From: Nakaseomyces glabratus
Lineage: Eukaryota; Ascomycota; Saccharomycetes; Saccharomycetales; Saccharomycetaceae
Length of the DNA: 64,000 nt
Direction: 5' to 3'
Assembly (NCBI RefSeq): GCF_010111755.1
Contig: NC_088957.1
Span: forward strand, 248,001-312,000
How positions within the stretch are numbered: position 1 is the stretch's first letter; each line of letters begins with the position of its first letter. Below the pieces are notes generated by a model. The model was not told where the DNA came from. It ran no database searches and worked only from the letters and a program-made list of their open reading frames with translations. Below, in pieces: positions 56,185 through 64,000 of this stretch. The translations under genes and the position numbers were made by a program.

Positions 56185-56287
56185 AGCTCATCGCATTCCA
56201 ATTCCCAATGAAATTTTCCAGTCCGCCTTTGAGAAAGTGACAATTTTTCATTTTTGGTCTTATTTTTGCGATGAGCTAGTTGTGCAA
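56185..56287. promoter_or_regulatory. Bidirectional PAC/RRPE promoter of RRP46 and TPC1
   Basis: AGCTCATCGC at 56185-56194 (reverse PAC) and GCGATGAGCT at 56278-56287 (perfect PAC) flank TGAAATTTTCCA (56209-56220) and a second TGACAATTTTTCA stretch near 56238. The pattern mirrors the DPH1-SHQ1 promoter and probably serves RRP46; TPC1 is not a ribosome-biogenesis gene. Confidence 0.7.
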
Positions 56288-56426
56288 TAACTGATGGATG
56301 AGCCATCTGATTAATGTGACGATATAAAAAGAGAAACGCATCTTCTCGCTCATCACAAAGGTGTATCAGTTAGAGTAATCTACCACAGAATTGGGCTTCT
56401 GCTTTAACTCTGGTTATCATAAACAT

Positions 56427-57350
56427 ATGAATAAGAAAGATCACCTGAGGAAAGATGAGGAGGTTTCTACCACAAACAGTTTAGTTGCGGGGAGCTTGTC
56501 AGGTCTGTTCGCAAGAACTTGCATTGCGCCTCTAGATACAGTCAAGATTAAGTTGCAGGTTACTCCACATAACAAGAATGCCAATGTACTAATAAATATC
56601 CTGAAACGGGAAGGGATTAGAGGATTTTGGAAAGGCAATGTGCCAGGATCGATTATGTATATTATATATGGTGGTGCACAATTTGGATCTTACACTTATA
56701 TTGGAAGTTTTTTACGTGGTGGGTTGGATCTGAATATCTCTCCACAGCTTTATAGTTGTTTGGTAGGGTCATTGGCAGGAATGACAAGCTCCTTGGCGTC
56801 ATATCCCTTTGATGTTTTACGTACTCGTTTTGCTGCCAATTCACAAGGTCAATTGATAAAGCTCAGAGACGAAATAATGGCTATTTGGAGCCACGAAGGT
56901 TTGATGGGTTTCTTTAGTGGATGCGGGTCATCCATGATAAACATAGGATTAAATACAGCAATCATGTTTGGTGTATACGAAAGCATCAAAATATTCACTG
57001 AAGAGAGGAGTAAGCTGTCAGATCGCAGAGATCCATTCACTCTACTGAACGAGCTGGCTGGCCCAATTAGTGGATTTACTTCAAAACTGGCTACCTTTCC
57101 TTTGGATACCGTGAGACGCAGAATACAGATAAGAAATTCACCCAACGAAGAACGCCACGATAGAGAATTTACCAAAGACATATACAAATCTTATAAGAAC
57201 AGAAGATTTCTAGGTGTGGGAATTAGTATGGTACAACAGGAAGGTCCATTATCTTTGTACAGAGGAGTAACCATGTCATTGATAAAAAGTGTGCCAAGTA
57301 CAGCAATCAGTCTGTGGAGCTATGAGCTGTTCATGAACAAGTTGGGATAA
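56427..57350 (+). CDS. TPC1: Mitochondrial thiamine pyrophosphate carrier
   Basis: A 307-residue mitochondrial carrier (S. cerevisiae Tpc1 314 aa) importing ThPP into the matrix for pyruvate and 2-oxoglutarate dehydrogenases. It is started at MNKKDHLRKDEEVS (56427), aligning with the short N-terminus of Tpc1; upstream codons lack an ATG. Three repeats each carry the carrier signature: PLDTVKIKLQ, PFDVLRTRFA and PLDTVRRRIQ, with matching GFWKGN, GFFSGC and SLYRGV half-signatures. Six membrane helices are expected. It is the next gene after RRP46, as YGR095C-YGR096W. Confidence 0.94.
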   Translation: MNKKDHLRKDEEVSTTNSLVAGSLSGLFARTCIAPLDTVKIKLQVTPHNKNANVLINILKREGIRGFWKGNVPGSIMYIIYGGAQFGSYTYIGSFLRGGLDLNISPQLYSCLVGSLAGMTSSLASYPFDVLRTRFAANSQGQLIKLRDEIMAIWSHEGLMGFFSGCGSSMINIGLNTAIMFGVYESIKIFTEERSKLSDRRDPFTLLNELAGPISGFTSKLATFPLDTVRRRIQIRNSPNEERHDREFTKDIYKSYKNRRFLGVGISMVQQEGPLSLYRGVTMSLIKSVPSTAISLWSYELFMNKLG

Positions 57351-57773
57351 AAAGGGTACTGGTAATTTCTACAAGTACGCAAACTGGCTAAAAGAAATAG
57401 TATGTCCTTTGTTCTTTACTATGTTAGGCCTCTAACCATTTTGGGCCGGGTGATTCTTTTCTTTTTTTTTCTCGAGAAATTTTTTGTGAAAATCCAAAAT
57501 TTTGACAAATTATTGTTCATATTATGGAAGGCATATATGCTTACGGAATTCAAAATACATTTGGTAGCATCACGGAAAATGGTATAATAATATTTCTATT
57601 TTAGTTTGTATTAAAGTATTGGAAACTATATTTCTCAGTATTTTTTTCAGCTGTGTCGGCGTATAGGACAAAATACAAGTCTAACAACAGATCAAAATAG
57701 GGTAGTAACCAAAACAGAAACCCTTTGATTATTAGAGGTAGCCAACTGATAAAATATAATAGAATAATCTAGT
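57351..57773. other. TPC1-PIS1 intergenic region
   Basis: About 420 bp, AT-rich, holding TPC1 3' sequence and the PIS1 promoter. No MRD1 or other gene relic was seen. Confidence 0.6.
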
Positions 57774-58433
57774 ATGTCCAGTACAGAACAGGTGACAGCT
57801 AAAGATGTTGTCTGGTATATCCCTAACAAGATTGGTTACATGAGAGTGATCTCTGCAATCATCTCATTTGCAACAATGAGGGATTATCCGTTTTTGACTA
57901 TGCTTGTTTATGGTGTCTCATGCTTGCTTGATGCTTTGGATGGTACCATGGCGAGAAAGTATAACCAAGTTAGTCGACTGGGCGCTGTGTTGGATATGGT
58001 CACCGATAGATCGACAACTTCCGGTTTGATGTGTTACCTATGTTTCGCTTACCCATCTAGAATATGGTGTGTATTTTTCCAAGTCTTGTTGGGCCTTGAT
58101 ATTTCAAGTCATTACATGCACATGTATGCGAACTTGAGTGGTGGTCAAGGTTCCCACAAGAACGTCAGTAAGGAATCTTCAAGATTATTACACTTGTACT
58201 ACACGAGAAGAGATGTTCTGTTCACTATCTGTGCGTTCAATGAAGTATTCTACGGTGGATTGTATTTTTATTCATTCCCTCAATACGCAACTGTTGGTAA
58301 ATGGTTATGCATTATTTGCTTGCCTGGCTACATTTTCAAGCAAGTAGCCAATGTCATTCAGTTGAATAGAGCTGCATTGATGCTAGCAGAGCTAGATGCA
58401 AAGGATGCCAATGAAAGAGCAAAGTCCCAATAA
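57774..58433 (+). CDS. PIS1: Phosphatidylinositol synthase
   Basis: A 219-residue ER membrane enzyme (S. cerevisiae Pis1 220 aa) making phosphatidylinositol from CDP-diacylglycerol and inositol, an essential step. The CDP-alcohol phosphotransferase motif D-x2-DG-x2-AR-x8-G-x3-D-x3-D is complete at residues 53-78 (D53, D56, G57, A60, R61, G70, D74, D78). About six membrane segments are visible, including the C-terminal WLCIICLPGYIFKQVANVIQL. In S. cerevisiae PIS1 (YPR113W) lies near RGC1, the duplicate of ASK10. Its place here between TPC1 and ASK10/RGC1 merges the two duplicated regions. Confidence 0.97.
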   Translation: MSSTEQVTAKDVVWYIPNKIGYMRVISAIISFATMRDYPFLTMLVYGVSCLLDALDGTMARKYNQVSRLGAVLDMVTDRSTTSGLMCYLCFAYPSRIWCVFFQVLLGLDISSHYMHMYANLSGGQGSHKNVSKESSRLLHLYYTRRDVLFTICAFNEVFYGGLYFYSFPQYATVGKWLCIICLPGYIFKQVANVIQLNRAALMLAELDAKDANERAKSQ

Positions 58434-61133
58434 TTTGCATTGGACATTGACGAGATAATGCATTGTTACAATATATATATATATTAAATTTTAGCATCTT
58501 TAAACACTTGATGATTAAAAATTTGGAGAACATTTTAACATGTGTCATGCATTAATGAATAATAGTCACTTTCAACATTTTTAGTTTTTATTTTAGAATA
58601 ATATCCAATATTTAATGACCAAAAGTAATTGTTTATCTCACTAGAAGGTAAATCTCTGTAATGGAAATCAACTTTATTGATCTTTTGCACTGTGAAGTTA
58701 GTAAAATTATTTATTATGCTTCTATTTTAATCTGTTAGAAAAAAAAAACATTATTTGATCGGTGTTTAATTCTTTTAGGCTAACGAAAATAATAGTTCAG
58801 AGCATTAAACAGCTGATTTCTCATATTTGACATGAAACGGCTGGCCAGAATTATCCTAACAGAAGCATATGGATTTTAGGGAAGGAAAAAGTTGAAACTG
58901 GCGTCTAAACCTAATACGTGTAGTTACTATTGTTAGGGATTTCAACTAACCTAGACTCCCAACTCTGCGAGGGTCCAGCATAAACATGTTCAGGGTTTTC
59001 CAACCTTCTAACATAACTATTAATGAGGGGTATTATTAGCCACGTACAAAATCCCTTTATTCTCCTATAGTGTTCGATTTTGCCTAAGAAATGAATCCCC
59101 TTTCCAATTTTTCTGTATCCCTCACAGAATGGTATGCAGCGGTTTTGAGATCCTCCTGCAAAATACTACCCCGCTGTATGCATCTTACCGGAAAAACTTC
59201 GACAAGTAAAGGTGAAAAAAGTCTTACTAAAACTCTCTCTATGCTACGTGAACTTCTGTGATAGGGCTTCCAATTCCTCGAGAAAAAAAATAATGGATTC
59301 CTTTTGCATGTTCGGAATTATTACCTCTGCAGTGTACCCAGTAGTACTGGATAGGATGCCGGAAAATTATGTGTTCTTCCGAAACACTGATTGGGTGTCC
59401 ATGAAGAGAAGAAGTAAGAATTAAACGGCTACAATAGCAAGATTATGGAGTGCGTTGTGGAGTTGTGGGGTGCTACCTGGGAATACTCACAACACCGACA
59501 ACTTTTTTTGCTCAACATAGTTGAACTAAGTAAGAGAGGAGGGGGTGATACTTACAACTAATCGGAAATAGAGTATGTAGTGCTCGAAGAAAAGTTCTAG
59601 CATGATACCCCCAGTGGGTATTCAACCAACCATGCCACAACACCACAGTGCTTTCAGAGAAGGCTAAGTTTCAGTGCTTCATGGACGCTTTTGTATTCGG
59701 GATTCTGGTATATCTTGTGAAAAAGCACAGCACACATAATCTGTTTCTAATTCCAAGAACCTGTTTCTGGTGATCACATTTACATTTTTTTTTCTCTCAA
59801 TTCGAGAACTCCTGGACTCCCTAATGATAACTTCCCATTGTACTTGGCTCTAAAAAGAAGCGATGATACGATCCCTATTCCAATTTTCATTGTTTGTACG
59901 CATTTAACACTTCATCGGATGAACCGAGATTCGTAGGAACTTGAATCAGTAAAATAAAAAAGTAACTCATTTCTGAACTACTATATTCCTCAGAATGTTT
60001 TGTACACCAATTTGTAGAATTAGTCGAGAAAAAAAGAGAGGGGGATGACTTTCAGTGGAAACACCTGTCTCTTAAAACAGGAAGAGTGTGTACCATCAGC
60101 AAGCATCACACCAAATGGCAGAGGTTTCTTGTTTTATATTTCCACTACTTATGCTATTGTAATGAAGGAAGGATTTTCCATTTGATCCATTGTTATCAAA
60201 TCGATTGGAAAATATTTTTCTTCACCTTCAGCAGAAAGTATAGGGGAAATCTTGCCAGTATATACTTAGAAATGCCTTAAATTAACTCGGGTGCTCCTAA
60301 ATTTAGGCTCTTGGATTCTTAAAAAAATTTGGTGCTCCCATTATCGATCCCTATGGGTAATATTTTCGCTCCCAGCAGTTCTCTATCATCGTTATGGAAT
60401 TCCAACCAGGATCGGTAAGCATTATTGTGCTTGAAAAATTTATGGGAAGGAAGGAAAATATATATTAGAGTTGTAAATTAAAATCTGATTCAAGCGAAAG
60501 CTCCTTAGTTTTTGAAATCTAGAATAAATTTTAATTGTAGAACATGGCTTAAATACTACTTTTATGTACTGATTGTATAGAACAAAATTTCAGGTGCTTT
60601 TGTGAGAGACAATAGCTTATAGAATACGAATTTTTGATTTCACAAACTTTTACCAACTTACAAAAGGGAAACACCCCTCTGTTTCAAACACTTCTATTCT
60701 TAATTGGAAATAAAAGAAATTTTAAACCATTACTTAGGTAGGCTTTTTCAAAAACTTTTTTTGGTGATCTTTATAAGGGAATAAAAAAAGTCATAGTTTG
60801 CCTACTTAACAGAAACGGAAAGTTGCCAGATCATATTGCCAATCTAACAAAGGCAAATTCAATCCACAATATATCTAAATCCCACTGTTTCTATTTAGCA
60901 TCAGCAAAGACTTATTGCTTCATTCTGATTAACTGGCAGCAATATCATTTCACAAAACCAATTAGTCTAATCGTGTTGTGAGGATCAAGTGTGGGTAATA
61001 TTGATCGCTAATAGATAATTTGGTTTCTGGGGCACGCAAGTCTGATATTCTAGGCTTTTTGTTAACCTAATTAACTGAGCAAGGTAATATTATACACTAG
61101 GTAAAACATATACCCAAAATTGCTTATTTCAAG
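58434..61133. other. PIS1-ASK10 intergenic region, 2.7 kb without a recognised gene
   Basis: The longest gene-free stretch of the window. ORFs of up to ~70 codons (e.g. near 59212-59424 and 60086-60280) show no family. Features seen: a TA run at ~58470-58486, GTTGTG/CACAAC arms at 59462-59493, an ATACCC/GGGTAT hairpin (59605-59621), CAGCGG/CCGCTG arms within 59130-59180, and several GGTGCTCC-like repeats near 60290-60345. S. cerevisiae has YPR114W (a TLC-domain protein gene) at this point; no such frame is visible. Confidence 0.55.
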
Positions 61134-64000
61134 ATGTCCGAGCCTTACGACCAATACGATGAATCAAATCCAAATGCTATTCCTTTCCCAAGCGGGTCAA
61201 CATCTGGATATAGCACTAGATCAACATCAATATCTGCTACTCCAGGTTATTTAACTCCACAGTCAAGGACTCCATCATACGCTGCTCTAAATGACGATGC
61301 GGTTTCCATCAAATCTTCTGACTACTTGATGGACATGGTTCCTGATTCTATGACATTAAAAGATGGTGCTTCTATCTCAACTGCAAAGAGAAAGGAGTTT
61401 ATTCTACCTGAAACTGACGAAAGATCACCATACTTTGTTGGTGTACCTGTCCCCGTTATTGCAGCTTCGGCTGTAGTAGATAATGGAGATAAGAGTTTGG
61501 AAAAATCTACTAGAAGTAAAACAGTTATTGGTGATACCGAGGGTTATGATGGCCAGTTTGTACGTGAATACCCAACTGACATGTTAATTGATAGATTTTA
61601 TAAATGGAAAAAGATTTTGAAGAGTATCATTGCATATCTTAGAGAAGTAGCTTATGCTCAAGAACAATTTGCAAGAATTAATAACCAACTCAGAAACTCA
61701 GTTAAGTTTCCATTTTTAACTGATTTGACTGAAGGTTCCAATAAAATTATTGACCCTCTAAGTCAAGCCCCAAAGAAAAATGCACCAACCACAATGGCTC
61801 AAAAGAGAAAACAAAAAGAAGAGGAACAAAACGCACCAAACGTTGATCTTCCTCCTGTTGATCCTAGTGAACAATTTATGCCAGTTCAAGCTACCGACAA
61901 TACATCAGCCTCTTCTGGGTTTTTAAGATTCGGATCTGGTTCTATTCAAGATATCCAAGTAATTTTGAAAAAATACCATGTCTCACTTGCTAATCAACAA
62001 TTTAAAATTTCCAAAGAAATTGTATCTACTGTTATTCCAAAACTTGAAGAAATCAAGAAAGACCTATCCTTTAAAATTAAAGAAATTAAGGAATTGAATG
62101 GCGATTTCAAGACCAATATCAACTACCACATAAAAATGACAGGCATCCTTCTGAAGAAGTATATTGCTGCGTGCAGATTTGTTGATAGAAACAACTATCT
62201 ACAAGATGTACAAAACAAATTAAAGCCCAAGCACGATCCCTATCTACTAAAACTTCAACTAGACTTACAGCTGAAAAGACAAATCGCTGAAGAAAATTAT
62301 CTTCAAGAAGCGTTTGTTAATTTACAAAGCTCAGGTTTACAGTTAGAGAAAATTATATACTCTAGAATTCAGCATGTTTTACAAAGATACTCCACCTTGA
62401 TCGACTCTGAGGCCAGGCTAATGATTAAAAATTTGTGTCAAGAGTTACAATATGGTATACTCGCTAAACCTCCAGCCATGGAGTGGGACAACTTTGTTTC
62501 CCATCATCCACTTTGTCTGTTGAACTGGAAGTCAAATGATCCTGTTCCTGTTCCTAGGAATGCATCGGCTGTAATCTATCCGAATATGAAATCCCCAATG
62601 TCCAAGTGTATTAGGGCCGGCTATTTTATGATGAAATCGGAATCAAAAAGCTCAAAGTCGAATAATTTCCAGAAAAGTTATTTTATTTTGACGTCTACAT
62701 ATATTCATCAATTTAGTTCTAGTGACTTCTACAAACCTAAGAAAGGTGCTCCAAATCAACAAAATTCCATCCAATTCCAATTCCAACCCAATATCTACCA
62801 CAATTACAATAACAACTCGATTAATACTAGAAAGGTATCTGGTAATGTGAATGCTGTTTCGGGTCACAATGGTGTTACAGTCGAAAATAGCCCTTTCAGT
62901 CGTCATTCGGAAGTAATTCCTATTGCGTCAATTCCTTTAAGCGAATGTAGACTTGTTGAATCTTCAGATGCAATTTTTGTTATAGAAGGTAAGGCTGAAT
63001 ATTCTAACAATTTAACAGAAAAAGTTCCAAAGAAGCAGGTTTATAAGAGTATGGCTCATGCAGGCTCCAATACCATTTCAAACCCTCTTGCATCTATCCC
63101 TGGCGCCAAATATGGCCAAGATGCATCTACCAAGGTGCTTCACAAAACCAAGCTGAGTAAATTGGTGAAAGGAGCAAAAGCCAAGACACTTGGAACTGAA
63201 ACTAGCAAACATTCAAAATCTGGCCTGGAAAAAGATGCTAACAAAGTTGTCACCAATAAGGTCTATACTACAGAGCAGGTTAAATGGACTTTTAAGATGG
63301 TTGCGGAAAAACCAACTGAAGATGAAGTTAAATACTTTAACAAATGGATAATTGACATTAAAAATCTTACGAAATTTGAAAAGCCCAAAGAGCGCTTCAA
63401 TTTTATTGAGGATAGATTGATGAAATCACAAACAAAGAGTCAAATGTCTGTTGCAGAAGAGGGCAGGAGTAATCAAAATAGTACGTCCAATTTTGCTGGA
63501 AAACCTACATATATCTCATTGGGTGTTGACTCCAAGAGTACGTTTACACCGGATGGTTCTGTGATGAATACACCTGCCATTGACGATAATGGTAACCTTA
63601 TAACCTTTGGTCAAAGACATTCTGTTGTCTCACCACACTACTCTAATAACTCAGACAACTCCTACAGACAGTCATATAGACCAACAAATTCACTTCCTGG
63701 TAGTAGGAATCTTTCTCCTCTCCCAGTTAATTCACCAACTAGTGTAAATTCTGAGGGTAGTGGTGGTGGTTATTTTGCTATTCCAGTGAATAAGCAAATG
63801 TCACACCCAGGATCTAATGTTCAAGTCAGTGAGTTTGGAAGTCGAAGTAATGTGAACACAGCTGGTAGTTCTCCTAATATAACTGGTATGGGATACTTTG
63901 TTCCGGTGCAAAGCACTGGTGTTGTTCCAAAGGTTAAAGTAAATAATGAAGAAATGGGACAGAATAGCCCACAGCCTCCAGCCTCACCATATAATAGTTT
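61134..64000 (+). CDS. ASK10: Fps1 glycerol-channel regulator Ask10/Rgc1, 3' truncated by window edge
   Basis: The frame is open from MSEPYDQYDESN to the last base, giving 955 residues of a protein that is ~1080-1150 aa in S. cerevisiae. Ask10 (Rgc2) and Rgc1 bind and open the aquaglyceroporin Fps1 and are released by Hog1 phosphorylation. An N-terminal Ser/Thr-rich stretch leads into a helical domain (~140-440: EYPTDMLIDRFYKWKKIL, YLREVAYAQEQFARIN, SGSIQDIQVILKKYHVSLANQQFKISKEI). A PH domain split by a disordered insertion follows (~475-740, IRAGYFMMKSE...VKWTFKMVAEKP). The tail is Ser/Asn/Pro-rich. TPC1 nearby points to ASK10, PIS1 nearby points to RGC1; the two are duplicates. Confidence 0.93.
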   Translation, partial: MSEPYDQYDESNPNAIPFPSGSTSGYSTRSTSISATPGYLTPQSRTPSYAALNDDAVSIKSSDYLMDMVPDSMTLKDGASISTAKRKEFILPETDERSPYFVGVPVPVIAASAVVDNGDKSLEKSTRSKTVIGDTEGYDGQFVREYPTDMLIDRFYKWKKILKSIIAYLREVAYAQEQFARINNQLRNSVKFPFLTDLTEGSNKIIDPLSQAPKKNAPTTMAQKRKQKEEEQNAPNVDLPPVDPSEQFMPVQATDNTSASSGFLRFGSGSIQDIQVILKKYHVSLANQQFKISKEIVSTVIPKLEEIKKDLSFKIKEIKELNGDFKTNINYHIKMTGILLKKYIAACRFVDRNNYLQDVQNKLKPKHDPYLLKLQLDLQLKRQIAEENYLQEAFVNLQSSGLQLEKIIYSRIQHVLQRYSTLIDSEARLMIKNLCQELQYGILAKPPAMEWDNFVSHHPLCLLNWKSNDPVPVPRNASAVIYPNMKSPMSKCIRAGYFMMKSESKSSKSNNFQKSYFILTSTYIHQFSSSDFYKPKKGAPNQQNSIQFQFQPNIYHNYNNNSINTRKVSGNVNAVSGHNGVTVENSPFSRHSEVIPIASIPLSECRLVESSDAIFVIEGKAEYSNNLTEKVPKKQVYKSMAHAGSNTISNPLASIPGAKYGQDASTKVLHKTKLSKLVKGAKAKTLGTETSKHSKSGLEKDANKVVTNKVYTTEQVKWTFKMVAEKPTEDEVKYFNKWIIDIKNLTKFEKPKERFNFIEDRLMKSQTKSQMSVAEEGRSNQNSTSNFAGKPTYISLGVDSKSTFTPDGSVMNTPAIDDNGNLITFGQRHSVVSPHYSNNSDNSYRQSYRPTNSLPGSRNLSPLPVNSPTSVNSEGSGGGYFAIPVNKQMSHPGSNVQVSEFGSRSNVNTAGSSPNITGMGYFVPVQSTGVVPKVKVNNEEMGQNSPQPPASPYNS

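Overview
This window is nuclear DNA from a budding yeast of the family Saccharomycetaceae. About 24 compact genes, none with a visible intron, read as close relatives of Saccharomyces cerevisiae proteins. CTG must encode leucine (for example in the conserved ALVGSLG stretch of LYS12), so this is not a CTG-clade yeast. Gene order matches S. cerevisiae in long runs but mixes content from different S. cerevisiae chromosomes, and some expected neighbours are absent (CTT1 between PDC and NNF2; MRD1 near PIS1). This fits a post-whole-genome-duplication yeast outside Saccharomyces sensu stricto, such as the Nakaseomyces, Vanderwaltozyma/Tetrapisispora or Kazachstania groups. I cannot fix the species from sequence alone.

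Layout. (1) 0-3 kb: the 3' end of an ESL1/ESL2 PIN-domain gene, convergent with a UBP11/UBP7-type deubiquitinase; this pair matches the YKR096-098 neighbourhood. (2) 4.5-27.4 kb: a block corresponding to S. cerevisiae chromosome IX YIL094-YIL106: LYS12, PRK1, BMT5, FYV10/GID9, FMC1, SGA1, XBP1, DPH1, SHQ1, MOB1 and SLM1. IDH1 (chromosome XIV in S. cerevisiae) is interleaved, and the MOB1-SLM1 pair is inverted. (3) 28.5-31.5 kb: an unrecognised CBM48-type protein gene, a structured non-coding RNA candidate, and POS5. (4) 32.6-64 kb: a block corresponding to YGR086-YGR097: PIL1, a pyruvate decarboxylase, NNF2, tRNA-Thr(UGU), UTP22, PRP31, DBF2, DRN1, VAS1, RRP46, TPC1 and the 5' part of ASK10/RGC1, with PIS1 (YPR113W) interleaved.

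How the genes relate. Several belong to ribosome or RNP biogenesis (BMT5, SHQ1, UTP22, RRP46). Many of these carry PAC (GCGATGAGCT) and RRPE (TGAAAAATTTT-like) promoter elements, as do DPH1, DRN1, VAS1 and, oddly, LYS12. Central carbon metabolism is represented by IDH1, PDC, SGA1, FYV10 (GID ligase), POS5, TPC1 and FMC1. Plasma-membrane stress and TORC2-eisosome components are SLM1, PIL1 and ASK10. MOB1 and DBF2 encode the two halves of one mitotic-exit kinase complex.

Several promoters (IDH1/FMC1, SGA1/XBP1, SLM1/CBM48, PIL1, PDC) hold long C or G runs, often ending in CCCCT. The SGA1-XBP1 intergenic region also has a 26-bp perfect palindrome and several microsatellites. The most intriguing unexplained signal is a five-way-junction RNA fold at about 29.87-29.97 kb. 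No transposon, CRISPR array or convincing centromere was seen.
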